A stretch of DNA of 64,000 bases from Apodemus sylvaticus (taxonomy: Eukaryota > Chordata > Mammalia > Rodentia > Muridae), in NCBI RefSeq assembly GCF_947179515.1, contig NC_067472.1, positions 110,224,506 through 110,288,505 on the forward strand, read 5' to 3'. Below the pieces are notes generated by a model. The model was not told the DNA's origin, did no database searches, and saw only the letters and a program-made list of their open reading frames with translations. Every line of letters begins with the position of its first letter. Position 1 is the stretch's first letter. This document shows positions 46,594 to 57,935 of the stretch, in pieces. Both the position numbers and the translations under genes were made by a program.

Positions 46594-47300
46594 CTCTTAA
46601 TGCTAAGCTATATTTTTAGGCCCTCTTCCTTTTATTTTAATGTACACTTTAGATAGAAATTATAACAATGTATATAAGAATAACAGGATCCACTAAAACA
46701 TAGGCATGGCAGTTTTCACTGATTGACACTTAGAAATGCTCATATTTGAACAATATTATTACATAGCAACTACAAGCTAGGTGAAAAGTTTCTAAAGGCA
46801 CCTGAGAACAATCAAAATAATGTAGGATAAGGAAGGAAATGAGATGCTTTGTTCGAAGGTGTACTTGATAGTCTTTGTCTAAGGTTATAGAGATAACAGT
46901 GATTTATAAAATGAAGTGTATAATTTAATAAAGGAAGAAGTACATGTGTAGCATGCTAAATGCTACCCCAAAACTCTGCTCCAATGCCTGACTAACCTTT
47001 AAATGGTTTAGACAGGATACATGCAATCATCACAAATAGTAAAAACTAGCAAAAAGATTTCAGTCATCTTGTACCAGGAAGAGCCAGAATCTGGATTCTG
47101 AGGTCAGAGCAGTTAGTTGTTGAAGAAATGAACATACTTCAAATAAATACATCCAAGGAAACATAATAGAATCTACAGTGTCTATGATATATGAACTATT
47201 CAATGTTTGAGCCATAATACCAGGGAGAGATGACCAAAAGCAGTTCAAAAACAACAGAATGTTGTTCTTTCAAACACAGCTGCAAAGACACGCTACATAA
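46594..47300. other. unannotated DNA
   Basis: Nothing recognised. Confidence 0.5.
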
Positions 47301-47372
47301 GTGGGCAGTGATGTAATTCAGTGGTAGAGTGCTCATTAGCTTCTGCAAAGTCATGCTCTATAGTCAATCCAC
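47301..47372 (+). mobile_element. ID-like SINE, diverged
   Basis: 'gatgtaattcagtggtagagtgctc' and 'gtcatgctctatagtcaatcc' match the ID (BC1/tRNA-Ala-derived) body 'gtagctcagtggtagagcgct..ctgggttcaatcc'. Too diverged to be a recent rat ID insertion. Confidence 0.65.
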
Positions 47373-47384
47373 AGACCTGTAGTT

Positions 47385-47600
47385 ATATGTATGTACAGGT
47401 ATGCATGTGGGTTTACAATGTGTGTGCATATGCAATGTTTGTGAGGTATGTGTGTGTGTGATATAAGTGAGGTGTGTGTATTATGTGGTATATGTGTTTG
47501 TTTGTGTAATGTATGTGAGGTGGGGGCATATGGCATATGTATGTTATAATGTGTGTGTGTGTGTGTGTGTGTGTCTGTATGTCAGTCTGTCTGTCTGTGG
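47385..47600. repeat. TG/TATG-rich low-complexity tract
   Basis: Irregular GTATG, GTGTG and TCTG words, including a pure (TG) run near 47550-47573 and (CTGT) units at 47586-47598. Confidence 0.9.
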
Positions 47601-47992
47601 TTATATGTATGTGAGTAAAGAGGTCTGTAAAATCCAAAAGACATGTTAGGCCCCCTGCAACTGGATTTACTAGGTAAATGAAAGCTGATAGGATTTGCAA
47701 CTAACAGGCACAAAAGACTTAAGGGAAAAGAACATCTGAGTCTTAAAATAAGATCAAGTCCCTACTTGCCATATTCTTGAGGGAATGTACTATAGTCTCA
47801 TAAAGCACTGAATTCATAGAGAAACTAAGGGATGTCCAAAAATATGTCCGAGTACCTGGACATCAAGATTTATTCAGGAAGGCCAGAGTGGCCTCCTAGA
47901 CTTTCTGTGACCCTAGCTGCTGAGTACTCCTCTGTGACTTTGTCCCATCATGTGTGAGTGTCTGTGATTTTTTTTTTCTAGAATGGAACAAT
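47601..47992. other. unannotated DNA
   Basis: Nothing recognised. A T-run of 11 lies at about 47969-47978. Confidence 0.5.
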
Positions 47993-48357
47993 TGTGGTTT
48001 GAATAGGAATCATTGGCTCACATCTTTAAATGTTTGGTCATTAAGGAGTAGTACTACTTGATAAGAATTAGGAAGTATGGCCTCCCAGGAGACTAGGGCT
48101 GGTCTTGGGATTTCAAATGTTCAAGCCAAGTCCAGTGTCTCTCTCTTCATACTCCCTTAAGATCAGATGTAGAGCTTGTAGCTATTTCTCCAGTACAATA
48201 TCACTCTATAACCATGTCTATATGTATGCCTTTATGTGCCATGCCGAGAAAATGGAGTAAACCTCTGAAGTTGTAAGCCAGCCCCAATTAAATCTTTTCC
48301 TTTATAAGAGTTGCCATGGTCATGGTATCTCTTCACAGCAACAGAAACACTAAGACA
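47993..48357 (+). mobile_element. ORR1-type MaLR solo LTR
   Basis: It starts 'tgtggtttgaataggaatc' and contains 'taagccagccccaattaaat' and 'tttataagagttgccatggt'. It ends 'aacactaagaca', giving TG...CA termini and a length of 365 bp. More diverged than the ORR1 at 44737, so an older subfamily. No target duplication remains recognisable. Confidence 0.88.
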
Positions 48358-49027
48358 GGAACCACATGTACGTTAGTCAGAGATAAGAGACTGTGCTTCA
48401 CTACCAAAGCCTTTGTAATTCCTTTGGCTCATTCGTACATCTGTTTTTTAGGAAGATGGTTTAGGCTACACTATCGGCTCCTCATTCGTCACTTTCTATC
48501 TATTCCTGAAGCATCTTACTATAATATTAGTCACCTATTTTCTCCACAAGTTCTACCATTTGTTCTTAGAATATTTTGTTTCAAAGCTTTTAACAATATC
48601 AGGGCATCATGATTAAAAGAGATTTAAAAATATATACAGTAAGCTACAACCAAGTTAGATAGATGCAAGAGCTAAAAATAGATTTCTCACTATATTAGGG
48701 TTTATATTATATGATACACTTTATGATAGCTAATTTACCCTAATGCAATAACCATGCTCTCTTAACAAATAAAGATAAATATTGTTTGTCCTGCCTTAGT
48801 TTGTTTTGAACAGTATGCACTCATACTATATAATGTTCTAAAAATACAACATTGATATATTGTTCAAGTGAATATGCCACCTCAATTTATCATTAATGAA
48901 AATTTGTATTTTAATATTTGCCTCTTCAATGGAAGGATATAATATATTATATTTTAAAACTCATAATAATGTAGAAGTACTAAGATCTTATCTCTTAGAT
49001 TTTCAGGGCAATATCTGCCAACAATTA

Positions 49028-49030
<3 letters not shown>
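48358..49030. other. unannotated AT-rich DNA
   Basis: Nothing recognised. Confidence 0.5.

Positions 49031-49068
<38 letters not shown>
49031..49068. repeat. (TG)n microsatellite
   Basis: 19 pure units. Confidence 0.98.
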
Positions 49069-49072
<4 letters not shown>

Positions 49073-50042
49073 AGAGCTCATTGTCTAGGAACCAGTCTAA
49101 CTACATAGGTTGAGAGGAAACTATAACTCTTTGATGACCCATAAGAGGGCTCCAGTAAATTCCTATGCCTTTTTATTCTCTTGCCCAGCACTAAAAGTCC
49201 AACAATTAGATATGTTTCCTACTCTTCAGATTGCTTAATTTAAAATTTTCACTATAAAATTCTCAAAAATTAAAGTAAAAATTTCAGCAATTCTTAATTC
49301 AATGAAAATGCATTACTTCTATTTTATTATAATTATGCATTTTTTTTATACTGGGCTCACTCTGTTTCTCATGTACAAATGAATTCCTAGTGGCAAGACC
49401 CAAGATTCTCTTCCATAGTTGCTGAAGAGAATCCAGCATGGGACAGTGAGAGTGGGAACTGGGGCTAGCCTCTTTTAGGTAGTGATACACAGAGCTACAT
49501 CCTGGCTTTGGAGAAAATACTGTTTAATATTTTCACTCTGTGGGTCAATGATATATTTTTAAGTGATGTTAGGACTTCATATGGCATACATTGCCAAGTC
49601 TCGGACATTTTCTATATATTCCTCCAAAGTCTAGCAAGAAAAAGTTGGTGATGACTGATAACTACTAGAAATGAGGCTTGTGTGGATTTATGAAAGCTGG
49701 GGTCAGGAGTTATCTCCTGCAAGTATACAATCCTGGCTATTTCCCTGAAAATAATAGAAGGCAGGGGGATTTGAGACTAAACAGGGCACCAGGGTTCCAA
49801 TGTCTTGGGTCTTTGTCCTCTGGTTGTCTTACTTTTCTGCTTTGATCTTGAAGTGTTATGGCACTGTTGGGCATGAGGAGGAGGGGAGAAGAAGCTAGTG
49901 AGAAGGTAGACTAGAGGAGGGGGAAGGAACTAAGAAGACATGGATGTGGATGTGGTCTGGGCTGAAATATGTTTTGGGGACCACACAGAAGAAACACATA
50001 GAGACATATAGACATAGAAAAGGACGGACACACATACAGATT

Positions 50043-50044
<2 letters not shown>
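49069..50044. other. unannotated DNA
   Basis: Nothing recognised apart from a purine-rich patch around 49865-49925. Confidence 0.5.

Positions 50045-50077
<33 letters not shown>
50045..50077. repeat. (CA)n microsatellite
   Basis: 16 pure units. Confidence 0.98.
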
Positions 50078-50080
<3 letters not shown>

Positions 50081-50284
50081 CTTTCTTATACCACACACAA
50101 AAGCCGGACATTCTGAATTTAATCCTCACCATTACACTATAGAATAGTGATTAACCCAGTTAGCTGATGAGACCAATTTAGTGCAGAGATCAGATATAGC
50201 TTTGGAAAGCCTTGGGTCCACTCTCAGCCAATTTAACTTGGACAAAACACAGTCCTTTATTTTGTCCTCTTCCTTATTTCCTTT

Positions 50285-50980
50285 TTATTTTTATGCTTAG
50301 TCATTTTTATTGGATATTTTATTTATTTACATTTCAAATATTATCCCCTTTCCCAATTCCCTATCTCCAGAAACCTCCTATCCCCTTTCCCTTCCTCCTG
50401 CTTCCTTGAGGGTGTGCAAACACCCACCCTCCCACTCCCCTTCCCTGCCCTCTCATTCCCCTTCACTGGGGCATTGAGCCTTCACCGAACCAAAGGCCTC
50501 TTCTCCCACTGATGTCTGACAAAGCCACCCTCTGCTACTTATACACCTGGGGTACGGGTCCCTCCATGTATACTCCTTGATTGGGGGTTTAGACCTAGGA
50601 GCTCTGGTTGGTTGATATTGTTCTTCCTATGGGGTTGCAAACCCCTTCAGCTCCTTCGTTCCTTTTTCCAACTCCTCCATTGGGGACCCTGTGATCAGTT
50701 CAATGGTTGGTTGTGAGCATCTGCCTCTGTATTTGTCAGGTGCTGGCAGAGCCTCTCAGCAGGCAGCCTTATCAGTCTCCTGTCAACAAGCACTTGCTGG
50801 CATCCACAATAGTGTCTGGGTTTGGTGGCTGTATATGGGATGGATCCCCACGTGGGGCAGTCTCTGGATGCCTTTCCTTCTGTCTCTGCTCCACACTTTG
50901 TCTCTGTATTTTCTCCCATGAGTATTTTGTTCCCCCTTCTAAGAAGGGCCAAAGCACCCACACTTATTTCTTTCTCTTCA
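50285..50980 (-). mobile_element. L1 3' UTR fragment
   Basis: Antisense L1 3' UTR nearly in full: 'tatttacatttcaaatatta', 'gggttgcaaaccccttcagc', 'tccattggggaccctgtgat', 'gcatctgcctctgtatttgtc', 'ggcatccacaatagtgtctgg' and 'tgggatggatccccacgtgg'. It is 5'-truncated before ORF2. The 147-codon plus-strand frame starting at 50707 is antisense to this L1 and not a gene. Confidence 0.95.
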
Positions 50981-51054
50981 TTTTTTCCACTATTTTATTT
51001 TTTGCACTGAAAGAGAAAAACAGGACAAATAAACTAGAGGGTTTAGTCCATTTT

Positions 51055-51236
51055 AAAGTGTGTTTTGTTTTGTTTTGCTTTGCTTTTAACCCAGTGTCTG
51101 GTGTAGCCCCACCCTTCAACTTCAGACCCTACCCCCAAGAGTTGCCTTGAACTTATTTTTGCCAAGGTATCCTTGTTCTTCTGATCATGTTGACTCAGCT
51201 GTAGGATTACAAATATGTGCCACCATGCCCAGCTCA
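51055..51236 (-). mobile_element. B1-type SINE, diverged
   Basis: A (TTTTG)n left end (A-tail side) is followed by 'gccttgaacttatttttg', 'tgactcagctgtaggattac' and 'aatatgtgccaccatgcccagc', an old B1/proto-B1 copy. Confidence 0.75.
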
Positions 51237-51241
51237 ACCGC

Positions 51242-51263
51242 TTGTTTGTTTGTTTGTTTGTTT
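51242..51263. repeat. (TTTG)n microsatellite
   Basis: Five to six TTTG units immediately right of the B1 copy. Confidence 0.9.
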
Positions 51264-51887
51264 CAACTGTATAAACAGTCACACCCACATTTTATACTGT
51301 GCCCGCATATCAGATAGCTTCATCTATAGAGAAATAAAATTTTGTTAAGGTTTCTTATCAGTCACATCATCTGCCACACTTCCTCTTCTCTTTGTTCTTT
51401 CTTTTTCTGTCTGGCTGGAAGAAGGGGATGCAAGCCTGATAAGAGGCTGAGACATCCTCCAGAGTCTAGGTATCACATTTCCACTCTGAGTCTCTTACAA
51501 ACTCTTATTCTTTGTACAAGACATGTGCCCTCTGTGCCTCTGCGCCTGCAGTTTGCAAAAGTGCCACTTAAAGAAAGACGACTACTGGTTTCCTACCTAC
51601 TTAAAAAACAATCATGTTGTCTTTACCTTGATAGAGAAAAAATAAGAACAAACGATAGGCAATCAATGTGTTTATGCTTTATAGTTTTCTCCAGGCCAGT
51701 GTGGGGCTGGGAGAGCATGAGCCATTTAAGCAAACAGCCTCTCTAACACGGAAAAGGTCTTCATAAGCGAGGGGCTCTAGGCCTCAGTAAAGCTTCCATC
51801 CTAGCCAAACACATGGACATTTTTTCTTTGGAAAAGTATTCAGTTTGTAGTTATGATTTAGTTAATCTGATACAGGATGTACGTAGG
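51264..51887. other. unannotated DNA
   Basis: A 134-codon frame (51342-51746) has no recognisable domain. No repeat recognised. Confidence 0.45.
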
Positions 51888-51998
51888 TAGCCCTAGCTAG
51901 GCTGGAAGTTACTTTGTAGACCAGGCTGACATGGAAATCCTCCTGCTGCTGCCTCCCAAATGCTGAGATTGAAGGTGTGTACCACCACTCCTGACATG
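51888..51998 (-). mobile_element. B1 SINE fragment
   Basis: 'gtagccctagctaggctgga', 'tttgtagaccaggctgacatgg' and 'tgctgagattgaaggtgtgt' are antisense B1. Confidence 0.88.
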
Positions 51999-52214
51999 AG
52001 ATTATTTTTTAATGGGATGCTATACAGATCGATAGTTAAACTTTCTTGGTGAGCAACCCTTTCCTCTCCCATCTTTGTGTGTGTATTATATGGTCTCTGT
52101 ATTTGTGCATACACTCTTGCCAGTGCTGGGATACACACTGATTGGGCACAAAGGGGCAAATAGATGCACATGAAGGCTTTTATAGGGGACCGAGATAGAT
52201 GTTGGGAATCTCAG

Positions 52215-52445
52215 AATCTTCCTTTATTTCTCCCCATCTCTTTGAGGCAGGACTTCTCAATCAAACCTAGAGCTAGCCGATATGGCTAGTTTTGATAAGC
52301 ATCTTGATCCAGGGAATTCACTATACCTTCTGCAGTTGATATGAGAGCAGTTGTACCCAACTTGTATTTGTGTAGGTGCTGGAGGTCTGAACTCCCCTCC
52401 TCTTTGCTTGTTCAGGAAGCCTTAACTAGTGAACTTTCTCATCAG
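52215..52445 (-). mobile_element. B4 (RSINE1/B4A-type) SINE
   Basis: 'ttgaggcaggacttctcaatc', 'cctagagctagccgatatgg', 'gtaggtgctggaggtctgaac' and 'cttaactagtgaactttctc' follow the antisense B4 order. Confidence 0.7.
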
Positions 52446-52464
52446 CCTGTCAAGCAGACTTTTC

Positions 52465-52560
52465 TTTTTTAAATTAATTTTCTTTAAATTTGATGAAATT
52501 TGATGTTACTCTTTTCTCATACAACACATCCCAACCACAACCTCCTCTCCTCTTTCTTTT
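52465..52560 (-). mobile_element. possible old L1/Lx 3' end
   Basis: 'tttctcatacaacacatccc' and a following C-rich pyrimidine run resemble antisense Lx 3' termini. Short and weak. Confidence 0.35.
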
Positions 52561-53485
52561 GGAATTTATGGCAAGCCTAGTGTCTTCTAGAGCACATGTT
52601 GAGAAAAGGTGAATTAGAAAGACCTAGCCATCTAACTGTGTTTCATGGAATTCTACTAATCACGGTTGGTTGAGATTCATATTAAGGAAATGAAGGACCT
52701 TACCCAACTATCTGAGAGACAATCAATATATTTGCATTGCTGTAGATGATTAACATCTTGGGGACACATCTGACACAATCCCGTTCCATCTTCACAATTA
52801 CTGAATGAAGAATAGAGGAAGGTAGCTTTATTGCTTCTACTATGAATCCTAACAGAGAGTATTTTTTGTCTGATACTGATTTAAATTACCTTGCAAACCA
52901 ACATCATTACAAGCAAAATCCGTTTAATAGCTATTATATTCCCACTTTACTACTAAAAAAAATGCTCAGAAAGCCGCGTCTGAGGCCAGCTAGTCCCCCT
53001 ATCCATTGTGTGGATTTTTGCTGTCATCCCTACTCCAACATATAGGAAATTTTGAGATATAAGAAAGTCCTGGGACTTCTACAAAGTCAAGAATGCACTC
53101 AATTAACACAAGATGCTTTCAGACAGAAGACTGAACCTCCATTAACACAAGTACATCTTATTAAGCAACCTTCTTTCTTTACCACCCTGTTCCATTAAGG
53201 ATCTAATAAAAGTATAACTAATCAATTTATCAGACCAAGCATTAGATACAATTTAGAACTATAAAGAATAAAATAATCTCTTGTTGAAAACTAATTCTAT
53301 TTATACTACAGCCTCTGAGTAGGAGTGTTTATAAACTATGGAGCAGGAAGCTGGTCCTTCCGTAGTACAGCATGCACCATTCATAACAGTGCTGCCCTGT
53401 CCAATGGGGAGAACAGCTCATAGTGTGCTGCTAAACTCTGAAAATCAACTCTCTTTACCTTTCCCAGTCTTCTCTGGTGGTGGTG

Positions 53486-53486
<1 letters not shown>
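52561..53486. other. unannotated DNA
   Basis: Nothing recognised. Confidence 0.5.

Positions 53487-53531
<45 letters not shown>
53487..53531. repeat. (TG)n microsatellite
   Basis: 22 pure units. Confidence 0.98.
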
Positions 53532-53534
<3 letters not shown>

Positions 53535-53688
53535 ACTGAATGAAGTTTCAGAGGTGGACTTCAAGAGTTATGTGATGCATCGCATCAGGGGTGGCTCGGC
53601 CTGAACCATAAGTAGAGTCTTCACCCTTCTAAGCTCAGGCAAGTTAGTCACATGCCAATAGATTCTTGTTGTTTCTTAGTTTTTTTTT

Positions 53689-54106
53689 AATTTATTTATT
53701 TTAATTAGGTATATTCTTATTTACATTTCAAATGTTGTCCCCTTTCCTGGTTCCCTCCTCCCCTGAAAATCCCATAAACCCTAATCTCCTCTTCCCTAAT
53801 CAACCCTCCCCCGCTTCCCTGTCCTGGCATTCCACTACACTAAGATAGGAGCCTGATATAGCTATCACCTGGGAGGTTTTCCTAGTGCATGACAAATACA
53901 GAGGGGGACACTCTCAGCTATCCATTGAACTGACCAGTGTCTCCGATGAGGAAGCTAGAGAAAGGACCCAAGGAGCTGAAGGGGTTTGCAGTGCTGTCAC
54001 AGGAGGAACAACAATATGAGTCACCCAGTACTCCCAGAGCTCCCAGGGACAAAATCATCAGCCAAAGAGTACACGTGGAGTTACCCATGGCTCCAGACAC
54101 ATTGGC
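53689..54106 (-). mobile_element. L1 copy with 5' inversion (twin priming)
   Basis: 53689-53847 is the L1 3' terminus in minus orientation ('ttatttacatttcaaatgttg', 'ccctttcctggttccctc'). From 53848 the strand switches to plus-orientation 3' UTR ('ggagcctgatatagctatcac', 'gacaaatacagagggggac', 'aaggagctgaaggggtttgc', 'agagtacacgtggag'). The two parts come from adjacent regions of L1, head to head. Flanking AG(T)n words (53678 and 54107) fit a target duplication at a TTTT/AA cleavage site. The junction shows 'ggagcc'-type microhomology. Confidence 0.88.
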
Positions 54107-54119
54107 AGTTTTTTTTTTT

Positions 54120-56214
54120 AAATAAGCAAACTGAAAATATTTACCAGTCTCTTAAAAAGAGAAATAATTTATATAAAGGCATACAATCTCCATTTCTTGA
54201 TTTTTCCCTAATATTTGCCATATTCTATTTTTCTCCTTTCTTAAGCTTACTAAAAAATAACTTAAGACACAAATATACTTCTTAAAACAGTAAAAACCCA
54301 GACTTTAAAACTTAGAATGTCTGGCCAGGTGAAACTGGGAATGATTGAGGCTGACACCCGAGCTCAGGTCTGGTGGCTGCTGAAGTCCTCCTGGCCTGTT
54401 ACCCCAGGCTGCCAGGCAAATACTGAGCAAGGGACACATCTTCGTGTTTCTCTTCTCCTTGTCTTCAGTGGAGCTCCTTTCTGATCACTGTCTGCCAGAG
54501 CCTGCCTGTGCAGGTGAACATGCTCACTGTTCTTTCAATGACCAGGAAAATAATTTGCATATTAACCTCTCCAATAAGAGGGAGAAGCCCCCAAAATTAA
54601 TTGTATCAAGGTGTCTTATCAGCCATACAGCTGTGAGCAGAGCCCATTGAGACCTCCATAACTTTCTTATAATTCAAACTGAAACACCTTCAGAAGTCTG
54701 GGAAAACACAAAGAATATGGAAATTAATACTGTCATGAAAATTCCCACTGCCCTCCATTGCGATGTCTTAATTCTTGATGATGACATTGGTAGTTTTATG
54801 TTCCTGAACTCCAGCTAGGCCTTCCAGGTGCTTGTAGGAACTTGTGTCTTCTTGTTTCTGAGGCTAGAGTTCAGATAGACACAGTAAATACTGTTTCTTA
54901 ATTTATCTCATTGACTTCTATATGAACATGAAAGATGGTACAAATTTATTTCAGAGAGTTGCAAATACACGTTTAATCATGTCCCTTTGTTTAGCCCCTC
55001 CATCACCTGTCTATTTGACACATGGAATTAACAAGGAATGGCACACCGAGCTGATGGCAGGCCATTCACTGAGTGATCAGAGGACTTCCCCATGCCAAGA
55101 TTACATGTCATGAGGGCTGTGAGTCACTTGTTTTGATTTTCCCAGCATGCCTCATGTTCTTGGTTCCCTGGAGCGCTTAGATGTCCACAGGAGAATGAGC
55201 AGAGAGCTCTGCACACTGAGAGGATTAGGCTTTTTTTACTGGCTCCTTTTGTTGGGGTGAGGTGTTTACGAAGGGAAAGAGCCAAGCTTATCTTCTAATA
55301 CTTGATTGCTTTCCTGTGTCGAGCATATCAGATCACCACTTTCTGTAGCTTCTGTCCACTGGCTGAGGTCAGGCTATGTCTTGAGGGAATGTTATGTGCT
55401 TGTACTTGTCTGAGACCTGCACCTCTGGAGATTTTATTAAGAAGTTAGACTAAGAGCAAGTTAATTGGATCCTATGATCACAGTACAGGCCCTGCAGTCT
55501 CACAGACCTCTGCCACCTAACGGCTCTGTGGAATGAGGCTCATGGCTGGAGTTCTGGCCATAGTAGCTTCTAAATTTATTTGTCAGATGGGCAGCATGGC
55601 TAATGTTCCCTTCAGTTAATTCTCCCCGGCAAATAGAGAAACATAGGTAAAGTGCTTCCATCCCTTTTAATTTTTATTCCAGTTTAGAAGCACCCACAGC
55701 TCCCTAAGTAGGAGTCAACCTGTGCGAACTAGTGCTTATGGCTTCCTGCAAGTATGCTATGTCAGTTGGGAAACTGCTGCAAATGTGCAGGACTGTGCCA
55801 GCTCCCAAGCCACACTCTGAGGGAACTCAGAGCAGAGTGCAATGAAGACAAGCAATAATGTGATCTTCCAGAGGAAGGCAGGCCTAACACAGGCAGATCC
55901 CGATAGAACACGATATGAAATTGCCAGCAATATAAAGTTATATGACATTTCTGCCACAGTGTGAATTCTGTCCGGGAGCCAACCTTCTAAGGACAAGGAT
56001 TCAGGCTAGTAAATAGCTGAGGTTCCCCCACCCCTTTAGAGAGTATTCTGCAACATTGAGTTCAGAGGACTCACACCTCCACACCTAAGACCACTTTTAC
56101 ACTGCTATTCACTATGTTAGGTCACCAGAGAGAGGCTGGCTAGGGAATAGGGACAAGGATATGACCTACAAACTTGGGAAGTTGCTTAGAGTATGCATGA
56201 GAAGCAGTGCCCAC
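54120..56214. other. unannotated DNA, 2.1 kb
   Basis: No repeat or gene recognised. 54530-54640 contains an octamer-type ATTTGCAT and TAAT words in balanced sequence and may be regulatory (conjecture). Confidence 0.45.
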
Positions 56215-56345
56215 AAAAGACCTTCTGGAGCAAGACTGTCAGGGCTCAGATTAGAGGTGAGCATTTTGAGCAAGCCATTCAACCCATCCAGCTTCAGTTT
56301 CTCAAGTAGACATTTGGAAACAACGGGGCCCTAATCTCTATGGTC
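56215..56345 (-). mobile_element. MIR SINE
   Basis: 'gactgtcagggctcagattag', 'ttttgagcaagccattcaacc', 'cttcagtttctcaagtag' and 'tggaaacaacgggg' follow the antisense MIR core. Confidence 0.6.
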
Positions 56346-57133
56346 CCTCATAGTGTACACCTCAGTGTGGTTTAAAGAAAGCTGCATATATTGGGAGTGA
56401 TTAAAGAGCATAAACAATTAGGTCTCCTGCATTACAGTGTATTCACTGTTGATGCATCCACTAGTAAAAGAGCTCCTGAAATTATGCTAATTATTTAATT
56501 AGCTTGGTCTTTGACAGTCTCGTGAACATATATAAAGTATCTGATTACTCCCTCCCATAATTCTCTTGGGTCCTTCTTATTCCAGTTGCCTGCCATATAT
56601 TATTCCTTTTTCAAATACACTTGACTTTTCGTTTTGCTTTGAGACCCATTTAGTTTAACTGATTGTGCACTGGATTGGTATTATATATTGGATCCTGGGA
56701 GGGTTACAGTGGATACACAACTGAAAGCCATGACTCCATCTCACTCCTTGAATCTCAGTAGCAAATAGTTCCACAGTGACTCACAAACAAGTATCTGATT
56801 AATGTGCTGAGAATTGAAGGTGATTCTATTTTGTGATTAGTTTTTTGTTTGTTGGGATTTTTTTTTGACACATTCTTCTTTATTACAGGACTGAATCCTT
56901 AAACATTTGATACTTCATTTTCTTCTGCATTCAGAGTGCTTTATGTCACATTCAGCATGCAGTGAGTCCTCCATTAACTTGGTTGAAAGGTTGAATAAGG
57001 AATTAACCAGTGAATTTAATGAACTTGAGAGAGCCTGGAAAATCCATACCACGTGCATCCTTTTTTTTTTCTTTCTACGACTCTCTGTTTTACGTATTTC
57101 AGAGTGAATTCCTTCTGTGATGGGATTAACTAT
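56346..57133. other. unannotated DNA with paired TAATTA sites
   Basis: No transposon recognised. Contains the homeodomain-type dyad at 56486-56503. Confidence 0.5.
56486..56503. promoter_or_regulatory. inverted TAATTA homeodomain dyad
   Basis: GCTAATTA-TT-TAATTAGC has 8-bp arms with a 2-bp spacer. TAATTA is the core recognised by many homeodomain proteins, and paired-type factors dimerise on inverted TAAT sites 2-3 bp apart. Function is inferred only. Confidence 0.35.
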
Positions 57134-57178
57134 AAAACAAAACAAAACAAAACAAAACAAAACAAAACTAGTGTGAGA
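57134..57178. repeat. (AAAAC)n microsatellite
   Basis: Nine AAAAC units. Confidence 0.97.
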
Positions 57179-57739
57179 AAGGGCTACCTCCTCAGCCCAG
57201 ACACTCCCTCTCATTGCATCTCCTCCTGTTTATGTAAGAAAAAAAAGCATGCATTATATTTTTATGAGCCCTGCGATTTATTCTGTTTTGTTGTCAGACC
57301 TTTGGGAATGCATTCTATAAACTTTATTGAGACAAGATATCTAGAGACGTTTGCATATGTCTGAGCTCAGCACAATATTACTTTTTAATGCACTTCTGAC
57401 TTTGCAGGCAGAGGATACAGGGAAAAAATGTAAAACAGCAGTAGTTGGGCCTTTTTATTACCCGCATTTTGCCTTCTCCATTTCAGAGCAAACAAGTGCC
57501 TTGTTCAAATGAAATAAACTAATAAACATTAGTTTGGCACTGCTACAAATGGGTTATTTCAGCTATTGAGTCAGAAATGGAGTTTCACTCCATGAGAGCA
57601 AGAAGAGAGCAGGGGTGGGTAGCACACTCTGATTGGATGAGATCTGTGCTAGCCTCCTGTTCTCGACACATCAGGACAATGAGCATTTGTTCTCTGGCTA
57701 CATAGATAATGACTGGGAAGCAGCACTCATAGTCTTTAC
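57179..57739. other. unannotated DNA
   Basis: Nothing recognised. Confidence 0.5.
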
Positions 57740-57935
57740 AATTATTTATTTCTGTTATTGTGTGTGTGTGTGTGTGTGCAAGTGTGGCCATGTGCACATG
57801 CATATAAAGGCCAGAAGAACCAGATGGCTTTCTTGGAGCAGGAGTTGCATGCATGTACAAAATAGGTGCTGGGAACCAAACCTGTGTCCTTTGGAAGAAC
57901 AGCAGTGCTCTTAACTACTAATGCCTCTCCAATCT
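57740..57935 (-). mobile_element. B3/B2-type SINE
   Basis: The left part holds (TG)n at 57760-57778. Then come 'tataaaggccagaagaacc', 'aggtgctgggaaccaaacc', 'tcctttggaagaacagcagt' and 'gctcttaactactaatgcc', a near-complete antisense element. Confidence 0.9.

Noticed and set aside
50707..51150. 147-codon plus-strand open frame, the longest in the window
   Set aside because: Most of it is antisense to a recognisable L1 3' UTR, it runs on through flanking DNA into a B1 copy, and it has no domain.
51342..51746. 134-codon plus-strand frame
   Set aside because: No domain or family recognised and no supporting signals.
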